Of a stretch of DNA of 64,000 nucleotides, positions 1 through 10,250 are shown in pieces. The position numbers and the translations under genes were made by a program. Position 1 is the first letter of the stretch; every line of letters starts with the position of its first letter. The stretch lies in contig JANTQA010000015.1 of NCBI GenBank assembly GCA_027625915.1, positions 8,957,001 through 9,021,000 of the forward strand. The letters are read 5' to 3'. Below the pieces are notes generated by a model, which was given only the letters and a program-made list of their open reading frames with translations, was not told the DNA's origin and searched no databases. The DNA is from Anaeramoeba flamelloides. Its lineage: Eukaryota > Metamonada > Anaeramoebidae.

Positions 1-36
1 TCAACTTCAAATTACAGTTTCTTTACTTTATTAAAT

Positions 37-315
37 ATGACGAATACAATAGCAAAAGGTGTTTCATTTACTTTCTTAGCAGCGGCAGGAGCGGCGTTTG
101 TTTATACACTTTTCAAATCAGACAACAAACAAGTCTCACGATCTTTTTCCTCAATTTCTTCAAATCCTACTAAATGGAACAAAAAGGCTTTTGATAAATG
201 CGATTGTAAGCCTCTGTGGGATTGTCTTCAAAGTGGTGATGATTGTAAAAAACTTGATCAAGATCTTCGGAACTGTGTGAATAAAATCAAATCATTACAA
301 TTAAGAAAAAATTAA
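37..315 (+). CDS. Small membrane-anchored cysteine-rich protein, unrecognised; 5' end uncertain
   Basis: I do not recognise this 92-residue protein. Residues about 5-26 are hydrophobic (FTFLAAAGAAFVYTLF) and would form one membrane anchor or an uncleaved signal. The C-terminal third is cysteine-rich: CDC, then WDC, DDC and RNC, and the last pair is spaced C-X9-C, as in small CHCH/CX9C proteins of the mitochondrial intermembrane space. That resemblance is weak because the usual twin CX9C pair is not complete. The ATG at 37 is the first in frame, but the frame is open back to base 1 and an acceptor-like ATTACAG lies just upstream. An earlier coding exon outside the window is therefore possible. 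The stop is TAA, followed by AT-rich DNA. The local base composition is clearly less AT-rich than the flank, which supports real coding. Confidence 0.6.
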   Translation: MTNTIAKGVSFTFLAAAGAAFVYTLFKSDNKQVSRSFSSISSNPTKWNKKAFDKCDCKPLWDCLQSGDDCKKLDQDLRNCVNKIKSLQLRKN

Positions 316-499
316 CTTGTTCACCCAACCCAACAATTTGAAAAAATGCTTTTTCTTTTTTATCTCTTTTAAAATTTTCTTTGTCTTCAAGATCCCTTTT
401 TCGGCTTTCATTTTTCATAAAAAAAAAACTAATCTTTTTTTTTGCAAAATGGAGAAACTTTTCTGGTGAATAAATTTAAACTTAACCTTTACCTTTTTA

Positions 500-1170
500 A
501 ACACTTTTCATGTTTTTATTGTTTTTTCTTAGCTTTTTAATTTTTATGTTTTTGAATTTGATTTAAGGGTGGAGGTACATTTTATCAATTTTAAGTATTA
601 CCATTTATGTGAAACTGAATTCTTATAATCATTTCACTAACCAAAGACATGAAGGTTTTAAAAAATTGAGTGTGTCAGATATCCTGTGATAATATATTTT
701 CAAGCCAAACAAAAAAAGCAGAAATCAAAAAATGAAAAAAATTATCAAGAAAAAATAAAACAAAAAAATCATTCATTGATTTATCTTATCTAGAATATTT
801 GATATAATTACTTCTTCTTTCAGATGAAATATTTTTAATTCTCCATGCAAAAAACTTTTTCCTTTCAAATTTTTGATTAACAAATTACTTTCAATTTCTG
901 AAGAATTTCACAAAATGAATTCCAAATTCGATTTTTATCAAATTCATCTAATCTAGTTTAGGTTTTGAAAAATAGGATATTTTTTAATTTATTCTTCAGA
1001 ATTGGAGATATATTGGATCTATATATTATGTTTTCAATTTATTATTATTTAGATAAATTGTGAATCCAAAATAATTATGAATCTTGCTTATATATTCTCA
1101 CCAAATTTTTCATTTCTTCAAATTAAAATTTTTATAGGTTGTTTTTGTATTTCTTTAATTCAGCCCCTTG
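500..1170 (+). repeat. Old dispersed repeat, partner at 20045-20750 in inverted orientation
   Basis: Read on the plus strand, this block aligns by eye with the reverse complement of 20045-20750 for most of its length. Shared stretches include ATGTGAAACTGAATT near 609, the A-rich CAGAAATCAAAAAA block near 720 and TTTTTGATTAACAAATTACT near 880. Identity looks about 70 percent with small gaps, so the duplication is old. No coding frame is shared. It may be an old transposon or a segmental duplication. Confidence 0.55.
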
Positions 1171-2189
1171 AGTTAAATCTTTGAAACAATATTATATATT
1201 TACACTTATTTTGATAAAAATATTTGAAAAAAGAATTTTGAAAGCAAATTTATAAAAAATAGTTTTATAATAAAATAAAATAAATAGCAATGTTGCTTAA
1301 TATTATGTGATTTATTTTGTTTCTTCTTTAAAAATTAAGAAGACAAAGAAATAATTTTCATCATATAATTTGGTTTTTTTTTTTTTTTTTTTTTTTTTTC
1401 ATTCCTGATTTCATCACGTTTGTTTAATGGTGGTAATAGTTCTTATTTGGTATTAAAAAAAAGAAAGAAAGGAAGAAAAGGTGTGTATTTTAATCACACC
1501 TGATTGATAAAACTTTAATTGGTTTCGACTTGAATTAATCACAAGTATTAGATGTAAAACGTTTCTAGTTTCAAAATACAATTTAATAAAACGAAAAAAT
1601 TTATAATTAAAAGATTACTTGAAAAAATTAAAATTTTCAAGAATTTACATGAAATTACTTGATATTCTTTGGTTCTTTTCCTAGGTAGAATAATGAATGA
1701 TATTTTAATTTCACATTTTCAATATCTCTTATACTCAAAAAATCTCTCTTTTTTTTGCAAATTTTCTCATAATAAAACTATTCAAAAAGGTAAAATGTAC
1801 CGAATTGCTGAGTTATTTTTTTTTTTGAATGTTAAAGTTCATATGCAAAGATAAATGAAAATAAATTTTTTTATGTCAAATAAGTACTTAAAAAAAAATG
1901 TTCTAATATCAATTATTTTTTATAATTGACCTTTGAAGGTAAAATGGTGAAATAAGCCAAATAATAAATTTCAATGAAAATTTAATATTTGTATGAAGTT
2001 AAACAAGTCAATTTTTATATTTTCCTCAAAATTGAAAAGACCAAATTTTTTAAGGGGTAATTAAGTAAAACAACCATATTTATATTGATCCTCAATTGAA
2101 GATAAAAGAAAATTCTAATAAAAATCAATATGATTTTTCTATAATTAAATCCACGGTTTTTGTGACATTAGAATGGTATATTCTTATTC

Positions 2190-2585
2190 TTGACTTCACA
2201 AGAGTAAATATGAATTTGGTAAAAAATAGATTTTTTACAATTTTTGGGATAAATAAAGAGTTCCATGTATTTATCCAAATTTTGGTTATAGTTAATATAA
2301 ATATGATTGTCTTAATAGACTGATAACAATTTTAATTAAAAATTCATTCAGTAAACAACAATCTTTTAAATTTAAAAAAAAAAAACATTTTCCAAGCAAA
2401 GTATTGGTATTTTTCAAACGGTTTTATAATGACAATCCCTTTGAGATCAAAAATCAAAACGGTTGTTTCGTTTACTATTATCAAAATTTGGACAAATACA
2501 TAGAACGCTTTATTTATTGCTAAAATTGTAAAAATTCTATTTTTTACAACATTACTTATTTACACTTGTTTTGAAATCTTATTTC
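2190..2585. repeat. Foldback repeat, arms about 120 nt
   Basis: The left arm (about 2190-2310) and the right arm (about 2455-2585) are reverse complements with roughly 80 percent match by eye. The core is AATAAAGAGTTCCATGTATT on the left and the complement of AATACATAGAACGCTTTATT on the right. The arms are separated by about 145 nt. It could be a decayed MITE. Terminal duplications are not clear. Confidence 0.5.
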
Positions 2586-2898
2586 AAAAAAAAAAAAGAG
2601 GAAAAAAAAAATCCAAAAATTGTACCAAAAATAAAAATAAAAAAGAAAAGAAGAAAAAAAATTACAAGAGATAAAATATCAAAAAAAAAATCAAAATTCT
2701 TAATTAAATATCATCCAAACTATTAATCCTACATTATTGACTTCGGATTTTGGAAAAAAAAATATATTGCAAAAAACTGCCTTTTTGTTTTAATCTAAAA
2801 ACCCACATCAAGGTCATGTCAATCAACTAAGAACCAAAATAACTTATCTCATATCCGACACAAGATGATCCTTCTTCAAATTTCAGAGGGTGTTAACC

Positions 2899-3079
2899 TT
2901 AAGGGACTAATCTTTATTAAATTGTTTTAACCAAATTTAATTTAGATTGAGAAAAATTTTTGCCAATTACTTCGATTTGAAAAATTCTGTTTATTTTCAA
3001 TATTAAACATATTTCGAGATAATAAATCCTTATTTAGAAATTGGTCAAAAAAAATAAATAATAGAGTCTAATTCCTTAA
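2899..3079. mobile_element. MITE with TTAA ends, copy 1
   Basis: A 181-bp block that starts TTAAGGGACTAATC and ends with its near-inverse TAATTCCTTAA. It is non-coding. The same element lies at 32023-32209, where the termini match almost perfectly over 20 bp. Internal shared sequence includes CCAATTACTTCGATTTGAAAA and TTAGAAATTGGTCAAAAAAA. TTAA at both ends recalls piggyBac-type target sites, but with two copies I cannot separate target duplication from terminal repeat. Confidence 0.65.
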
Positions 3080-3786
3080 GAATTTGTTTAACTTTTTTTT
3101 GAATAATAACTTTTCTTCACGACCCAAGATCTAAATAAAATTTTAAGATTTCTCCCTCGCTTTTTTTATATAGAAAACATCCAAATAAGTTTTAAAAAAA
3201 TCCTCATCTCTTTAAAACTTCTGTATCAATCAAACTTTATGAGTTTTGAAAGCAAATTTTCCATATTTCATCTATACTTAAAAGGAAACTGTAAATTGTT
3301 AAGCGAATTAAATACCAATGATGGTAAAATATATGAAACTTTAAACTTGGGATATTCGTTATCTGCTTGTTTCAATTGTGTTGTTCAAAAACAATAACAT
3401 TCCCCATATCAACAGACACAATGTTTCTAAAAAAAATATTTTTGTTAAAAAAGGAAAATAATAATCACCAAGACTCAATATTACAAAATATTATTTGATA
3501 AAAAAGAGATCAATTCTGTTTATGTCTTTACTTAAAGCAGTCACACCTTCAATAACAAATTAATTAATATTAAAAATAAATAAAAGAGGATAAAAAGAAC
3601 TATACAAGCAACAAAAATCTAACAACTGACTTGTTTCAAAAAGGGACCGAATTATATTAAAAAAATATTTGGAGGAAAAATTGAATGTTAATTTGACAAG
3701 AAGAAAATTCTTTCTCCAAATAGATATATCAAAATCATTTTTTTTATTTTTGAAAAATAAAGGTTTATTCGAATAACAACCAAAAA

Positions 3787-4145
3787 ATGAACTATTCACA
3801 AAGAGTTGAACAAACTCAAAAAATGATTGACTTTATTCAAGACGAAGCTGAAGAAACAATAATAAAAATTCAAGAACAAGCAGATGAGGAATTTGAAAAT
3901 GAAAAATCAAATCTTGTTGATGAAGAAAGAAAAAGGATCATTGAAGAATTCGAAAGAAAAAGAAAACAATTAGATGTGAAAAGAAAAATGTATGACTCTT
4001 TTTTTTTAAAAAAAACAAAACTTTTGATCTTCATAACCAAAAGAATTCTTCGTTCTTTTTAACCTTCCTAAAAACAACAAATTTTTTTTTTTTCTAATTT
4101 TTCTTTTTTTTCTTTGTTTCAAAAATTAACATAAAAAACCTTTGA

Positions 4146-4178
<33 letters not shown>

Positions 4179-7100
4179 AACAATTACCATCCTTTAATTG
4201 AACTTTTTCAAAGATCACAATCAAGTCTCATCAACCAGTCTCGTCTTAAAATCTTAAAAGCCAAATATCAGTATGTCCAAAATTCTTTAAAATTGGCACA
4301 CTTTAAACTTGTTCAGATCTCTCAAGATCAAGAAAAATACCCAAAAGTACTAAAAGAATTAATTCTCCAGGTAACTTAATTTTATTCCTCTCTTATTAAT
4401 TTTTTTATTTTTCAGTCTCTTTTTAAGTTGTTGTAGAAAGAAAAAAATAATCAATACGCTAATTATAAAGAAAAAACAAAAACAAAAACAAAAACTTAAA
4501 CAAAAACAAAAAAACCGTCAACCTTAAACATTAATAAAAAAGGGGCTTTTAAAAATGATGGAAGAAAGAGTAATTTTAATGTGTAGAAAATGTGATCTTG
4601 GTTTGGTTAAAAAGCTTCTAAAAGGAATAATACAAGAATTCAAAAAATTAACCAAAATGGATTGTAAAGTGCTTGTTTTAGAAAAACAATTCTTGCCACC
4701 TCCACCACAAAAAAATTCAAATAGACCTTCTTGGTATGATCTTTTCAATTTTTTTTCTTTTTATTTTTGGTACAATTTTTGGATTTTTTTTTTCCTCTTT
4801 TTTTTTTTGTTATTAAAAAGCTTTTTATATTGAAACGAATTTAAAAACATACTTGTGCCAAGACTATTGTTCAGACTTATTTGAGAAAAGAAAGGAAATG
4901 ATCAAACTATTCCCAAAAATTATCCCCATTTTATAATTTGAAAAAACAATTTATCAACCAAAAATTGCTTTCAAAAGTGGCGCTACTCAAAGTATTTCTC
5001 TTTTTGAGGCAGGTGTGTTTCTCTGAAGGCCTAACATAATAATATTAAAACTTTCAGGATTAAAGATCTCTCTATCCATCTATTTATGTTATATTTTGAA
5101 ATAATGAACAGAGCCCAACTTTTAATTCCATTTTAAAAAAAAAAACAAAAATTTAATTTCATTTCAATTCTACATTACATTTTAATTGATTAGAAAAAAC
5201 ACAAAGACATAACAAATCAATCTAAAAAGGAAACTTATTTATTGTTATCCGAATACAGCCGAATAAAAAAGCGAGTAGCCAAAATGTTCAAAAAATGATA
5301 CTTGAACTGTTTAAAAGTATGGGACAAATAGTAAGAGCAACAATTTTTAAAACTTTGGTTCTTCAATTTTTTGAAGAAATTTGAAACAAATTAAGCTCTC
5401 ATAGAAGAAAATGTTAAACACCATTAATAAAAAAATAATTTTTTTCATTTTGAATAACTAAACAAACTCTATTTCAAAATCATTAGCACATTAAAAATCA
5501 AATTTTAAAGAAAAATATTTTTAATAATTGAAGTTATCTATTATAATATAAAATTTTCTCTTTTAATAATCAGTTCTATACTCAAGAGATATTTATTTTT
5601 TGTCTCAAAATAAAATAAAAAAAAGTAAAAAAAAACAATTAAAAAAAATTTGTCTATTTATTTTGAAATAAGCATTACATAAAAAATATAAATTTTAAAA
5701 AATTAATAAAACCCATTTATCGATTCTCCTTCCATTTGAATAACTAAATCTAATCTCTTTTTCATATTTGAAACCAATTTTTTCATTAATTCATCTTTTA
5801 CTTCTTTCCAAATTTTCGTTTTCATTTTCATTTTCCATTTTAACAAAATACTGTGGAAAACAGAAAAAAGAGAAAAAATGATTTATTTACAAACTTTTCG
5901 TTGTGAGGGGAAAAACTTCAAAACAATACAAATACAATTCAAAATTCAAATGTAATATGGGATATTTATTATGAAATTTAGTTTATTTATCATAAAAGTT
6001 TTTTCAAAAATACTAATAAACTATTTCATCAGTGACAATAATATTTTATGAAATATTTTTGATTCAGCCATTCCGATCCTACAGTGAATTTTTATAACAC
6101 CTAGAAATTGATTTTCTATTATAATATTTTATTTTATGAAATAGAATTTTCAATATTACTTTATTGTTAATTAGGAAAGGCGATCCAGAAAAGTTACACC
6201 GTGTTTGTCTTAAACACCAAGACAGATTATTTTTTTTTTTTTATTATCCTAGTTATAATGTTGGAAATCTTGTAACTCATAGGTTAGTTTTTCTTTAAAA
6301 AATGAAACAAATATTTTTAATTTAGAAACAAGTACAAAAAAAAAAAGAAACCAAACGAGAGTTTAAAAAATAAAATAAAAAAAACCTTCAATAATTAAAA
6401 AATTCTTTTTTATTTTATTTTTATTTATTTTTGAAGAGGGGAAATTCAACAAAATTACTTCTTGTTTGCCGTTAGGTTTTCCAGAATTTAAAAGAATTGA
6501 GTAAAATCTTTGATTTTTCTCTATTCTTTTGAATTCTGGAAAACCTAGACACTTTCCGTTAAGTTTTTTTTAATTTAAGAAATAAAAAGAAAATTTTTGA
6601 AATTTTCTTTTAATTTCTTAAATTAAAAAAAAGCTAGGCACTCTACGGCACTTTTCGTTAGGTTTTCCAGGATTTAAAAGAATAGAGTAAAATCTTTGAT
6701 TTTTCTCTCTTCTTGTGGATTTTGGAAAACCTAGACACTCTACGGTACTTCCTGAAACTCTAAACTTGTATTTAAAGTTTTTTATCTTAGCTATAATTTA
6801 GGTCAGATTATAACTCATAGGATATCTTTTCTTTAAAAAATGAAAAGAAAAATTTTTTTCGAAACAAAGACAAGAAAAAGAGAAAGAAAGGCAAGAAATG
6901 AAAGATAATTGGCTTTATTGGTAAGGTTTAAGTGCCCAAGAGCTCTTAATCTGTTAAACAAAGAGTTTTGAAGTGACTAAATTTGTGACTACTAATTCAA
7001 AGAGTAGTCAAAAGAGCCTTTTAATTACAGTCATTAGAAGTATTTTAAACTCAATTTAGTTTTCTGAAAAAAAGAAGAAAAAAAAAAGAATAAAAAATGA

Positions 7101-9071
7101 AGAGTGGAAAAAAAAATTAAGATATAAAAATAATAGTAGTATTGAGTGGATATATGTTTACGGTGAGTTGAATGACTTGCTATTCAGAATTGGATTTTAA
7201 TTCATTTTTTCTTATAGCTTGTTGTTTCATATCAGTCAAAAAATATTCTATTGTGATGTAGTATATTTCTTTTGTATTCATTTTTCTAATTGGTTATTCA
7301 TCTGTATCTTATGGTGCATGATGCTGGAATTATAATTTATGATTTTTTTAAGTTCATTTTTCTATTATTTTCGGTTTTTTTCATATTTTTCGCATTTCCA
7401 TATGAAGTGGTCTACATCATCAACTTTTTTTAACAGCAGGGACATATTTTAATTTTTATTCCCGGTTCCCACTTGTGTGTGTGTCTACATAAGCCATTTG
7501 AGAAAGATTTGAGCTTAAGTAGACTTAGGTTTTAATTCAAATAAAAGAGAAATAAAAAATAGTAAAAAAAAAAAGTAAAAACTTCATTAAAAAGTTTTTT
7601 TTTTACTCCAAGTGTTGAGTAGGTTGTTGTTTATTTCCTTTTATGTTGTTTTTTTTTCAGGATCGCCACCATAATTTGTTTAATAAAGAGATCTAAATAT
7701 TTGAACAACAATAGATCAAATGAAATAAGTTACTTTATCAAGTTTTAATTTAGAACATTATAGATGGGTTGAATCTATAAAGTGCTGAGGTTTTAAGAAT
7801 AAGATTTGGTTTTCCAAATTTGAGTTTGAGTTGCTTTTTTTTTTTTTTTTTTTTTTTTGCAAGTTTCCCAAATCTTGTTTTCGCAAAACCCCAGTCCAGA
7901 TACCGACTCGACAGCAAAAACTCAGGTCAAGTAAAGACTCAAAAGATTGTATGGAAAGTCCAATTCGATTCACTTTGGTTGGTTTCAAATCACATTCGTT
8001 GGATTCAGTTCTCTTCAGTTGCATAAGTCCAGCTCAATTCGTTTTAGATCTGATCATGAACAAGTTTGGTTAGGATCTACAGGACCAAGTCTACCAATTC
8101 TTATAATGATTTTTTTATTCCTTTTACCTCTACCCAAACACCTAAAAAAACAAAAAGAGAAGGAACCGAAGGAACCGTAGGAACACAAGCAACTTAAAAA
8201 GGGAAATTTGGTAAAGGTGAAAAGTATAAAAAATAAAAAATTCTTTTTTATATCCCGAGTGTTGAATTGATAAATTTTCAATGTTTCTATTATACAATTA
8301 TGGTGAATTCTCAATTTTTCTTTTGTATTATAATGGAAATTTATTTTTTTAGAAATAAATTCAGAAATTGAATTTCAAAAGAAAAGAAGCTACATAAATC
8401 ACACAAACTCGAAACTATTTTTTGAATAATTGTTTTTAAATTATTTCCATCTTGAGATTTTTGTAATTTTTAAAAATTGAAGATCACCCAAAATGAAAAT
8501 TTTTTGATGAATTAGTTTCAATGAAGAAAGATCAAAAAAATTATGAAATAGGCTTTTTTTTAATCCTCTATTGGGACAATTTACTGTTTAATATATCTTT
8601 TCATAATGAATTCACAGTTCAAAATATATAATAATTCTAAAAAAATGTTTAATAATGTTTCAAAAAAAAAAAAAATGATTTGATATTTTTGGATATAGTT
8701 TAAATCATATTCAATTTTTAAAAAAAACAATATTTTTTCAATAATATTCCTCAAAACTTTCTGATTTTATGTCTACTTCTTCTTGTTTTAATTTTAATAA
8801 AAAATTCCACTAAACTTTTTTAATAATTTTTTTATTTCTTATTCTTTTTTTGTTTCTATATCTTTTTATTTGTTTTTTGTTTGTTTTTTTTAACTTGGTT
8901 ATTCTGATCATAATTAGCTCTGGTGGTGTTGTTTTAAACACGGCAAATGGGAAAATCACATGCACCAATACTTTGGATTATCGTCTTTTATTAGCATTTG
9001 AAGGCCTTTTACCAGAAATACGTAGATTGCTATTTGAATTCAATGCAGACCAAGTAGATGGGAATTTTTAA
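3787..9071 (+). CDS. ATP6V1E: V-type proton ATPase subunit E (4 exons)
   Basis: Subunit E is part of the peripheral stalk of the vacuolar proton pump. It holds the ATP-hydrolysing V1 head to the membrane sector on the cytosolic face. Exons are 3787-3989, 4214-4370, 4543-4733 and 8918-9071, joined in matching phases, giving 234 residues against 226 in human. The N-terminal half is the expected long charged helix (RVEQTQKMIDFIQDEAEE, then EERKRIIEEFERKRKQ). Exon 2 gives SLINQSRLKILKAKYQYV, matching the family's NLMNQARLKVLRA. Exon 3 gives MMEERVILMCRKCDLGLVK, matching RMIVRCRKQDFPLVK. Exon 4 gives SGGVVLNTANGKITCTNTLD and ends PEIRRLLFEFNADQVDGNF. Donors are GTATGA, GTAACT and GTATGA. The third intron is over 4 kb while the others are about 200 nt. 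Exon boundaries come from protein similarity and splice signals. Exon 4 could only be misplaced if the long intron hides a missed small exon. Confidence 0.9.
5440..6010 (-). mobile_element. Tc1/mariner-like transposon fragment, last exon of transposase, copy 1
   Basis: The reverse complement aligns with 44570-45110 over about 550 bp at high identity by eye. Within it, 5703-5850 (minus) is an acceptor-flanked open frame (TTCCACAG before it) encoding KEVKDELMKKLVSNMKKRLD, then LVIQMEGESINGFY and stop. That pattern, a Trp/Lys-led helix, then L-V-x-x-M-x-x-R, then V-I-x-x-x-G before a final Tyr, is the C-terminus of Tc1/mariner/IS630 transposases. The frame is open in both copies despite substitutions, which argues it was coding when the copies spread. 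The DDE core is absent. A duplicated host exon is the alternative. Confidence 0.5.
6469..6748. repeat. Array of three palindromic hairpin modules (A-B-A)
   Basis: Module A (6469-6551) has arms GGTTTTCCAGAATTTAAAAG and CTTTTGAATTCTGGAAAACC around a short CTTTG loop. Module B (6557-6650) has arms of TTTAATTTAAGAAATTAAAA type around an AAATTTT centre. A second A module follows at 6656-6745. The modules are joined by short linkers of the type CTAGGCACTCTACGGCA and CGTTAGG. The same modules recur at 9308, 13275, 25845, 26589 and 61720. Confidence 0.75.
7140..7510 (-). mobile_element. LINE-like 3' end, zinc-knuckle remnant
   Basis: On the minus strand at about 7385-7450 the sequence reads ICPCC, then after a short decayed gap DDVDHFIWKCEKYEKNRK. 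This C-P-x-C ... E/D-D-x-x-H-F-x-W-x-C pattern is the C-terminal zinc-knuckle that follows the reverse transcriptase in many non-LTR elements. The rest of the block is decayed, and no RT core is visible. The hairpin array at 6469-6748 lies on its 3' side, as for the copies at 13630-13880 and 26016-26260. Confidence 0.45.
7860..8190. other. Less AT-rich island inside the giant intron
   Basis: This block follows a T23 run and is visibly richer in G and C than anything around it. Several frames stay open on both strands (for example 7947-8180 plus and 8054-8314 minus), which is expected from composition alone. None gives a recognisable protein. Short related words (CAATTCGATTCACTTTGG, CGTTGGATTCAGTTC, CTCAATTCGTTTTAG) suggest internal repetition. 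Possible readings are a recent insert or a non-coding RNA. Confidence 0.3.
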
Positions 9072-10250
9072 ATAAAATTTATGAAAAAAAAATAATATTA
9101 ATAATTTTTACTTTTTAGTTTTATTGCCTTTTAAATATTATATATAATTTCTTTTCTAAAAATATTTACATTTGTAATAGAAATAAATTATATTATTAAT
9201 TTCAATAAATAATACAACAATATTTTTTCAATGATCTAATTATTATTATATTCTCAAAAATAGTTGATTAATTATTTATATATTTCAAACTAAACTCTAT
9301 TTTAACAATAGCCGTTAGGCTTTCCAAAATGTTAAAGGATAGAGTAAATCCGATCAAGTACTCTATATTTTTGAATTTTAAAAAACAGAAGCAATCAATG
9401 GGGAGGCCTCTAGCCCAAAATGAAAAATTCAATTTGTTTTTATAAATATGTGACATTCATTATAAACCCCATTTCACTCAAATGTGACTCTATTCAAAAA
9501 TGAAAAATTCAATTTAAGAACCAATGAAAAGATAAGATTCATTAGAAATACTAGAAACAATATATTTTGGATTAGAGTTGATATTAAGATAAGAAATACC
9601 TAAAAAGGAAAACTTTTTGAAAAAAATAAAAAAATACTAAAAAAAATATTTGGCAAAACATCATTGAAATGTCTTGTGAAAAATTTTTCAATTTCTAATT
9701 AGAAAATTCAAAATGTTAACAATATTTTCCATAGCAAATCTTTTCCTTTTAAAAGAATTTAAATAATCACAACTTTTCAATAAAATATTGTAACTTATAA
9801 TAACATTTATTCATTTTCCAACGAAAACTTTAGGAATTTGAATTTTGAAAAAAAATAAAAAAACAATTATCAAAGACTAATTTATATCTCAGAAGTTTGT
9901 TTGATCTCAGATTGTTGAATTAATAATAAAAATATGATTAAAGTTAAGACTAATTTCTAATTCATTTTCTCATCTGTTTCTCAAAAGCTGAAAACAGCAA
10001 AAATAAAAATAAAAAATAATAAAAAAAAGTAAAAACAATAAAAAAATGTTAAGGCTCTTTTAAAAGAGTGCTGACTAGAAGTTTTTACTGGCGTTACCCA
10101 AACTGCTTAAAACGGAAGAATTAAACAGCATGAAGTGCCACTTTCTAAGCCTTTAGTCAGAACTTTTTTAAAACGGCTGTAACCATAATTTCGTTCATTT
10201 TATTAATATTTTTTTTTGTGAAAACAAGGATTCCTGGTAAAAGGAATTGT
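9072..10250. other. Intergenic region between the V-ATPase E and ARF genes
   Basis: No gene is seen. It contains one degraded hairpin A module (9308-9390). At 10040-10200, about 50-210 nt past the ARF stop codon, there is a higher-GC patch with short inverted words (GTGCTGACTAGAAG and CCTTTAGTCAGAAC) and two copies of AAAACGG. The patch may be the structured 3' UTR of ARF or a small RNA. Confidence 0.4.
9308..9390. repeat. Degraded hairpin A module
   Basis: The block starts CCGTTAGGCTTTCCAAAATG and goes on with GGATAGAGTAAATC, then the partner strand as TACTCTATATTTTTGAATTT. This is the A-module layout of 6469-6551 with many substitutions. Confidence 0.45.

Larger units (their letters stand above)
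316..3786. other. Gene-free AT-rich stretch
   Basis: No gene is supported here. It holds a dispersed repeat (500-1170), a T run at about 1374-1399, a foldback repeat (2190-2585) and a small TTAA-ended inverted-repeat element (2899-3079). The open frames at 1669-1854 and 2096-2323 have AT-driven composition and start with TTG or lie inside the foldback, so they are not called. Confidence 0.6.
4734..8917 (+). other. Giant third intron of the V-ATPase E gene, loaded with repeats
   Basis: The intron starts GTATGA at 4734 and ends AATTAG at 8917, about 4.18 kb, roughly 20 times longer than this gene's other introns. Inside are a Tc1/mariner-like fragment (5440-6010, minus), hairpin modules (6469-6748), a LINE-like 3' end (7140-7510, minus) and a less AT-rich island (7860-8190). 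Insertions probably account for most of its length. A short higher-GC patch at about 4976-5034 has no assigned role. Confidence 0.7.

Noticed and set aside
10040-10200. Possible tRNA or snoRNA downstream of ARF
   Set aside because: No cloverleaf, A/B box or clear C/D or H/ACA arrangement could be built. It was kept only as an unassigned patch.
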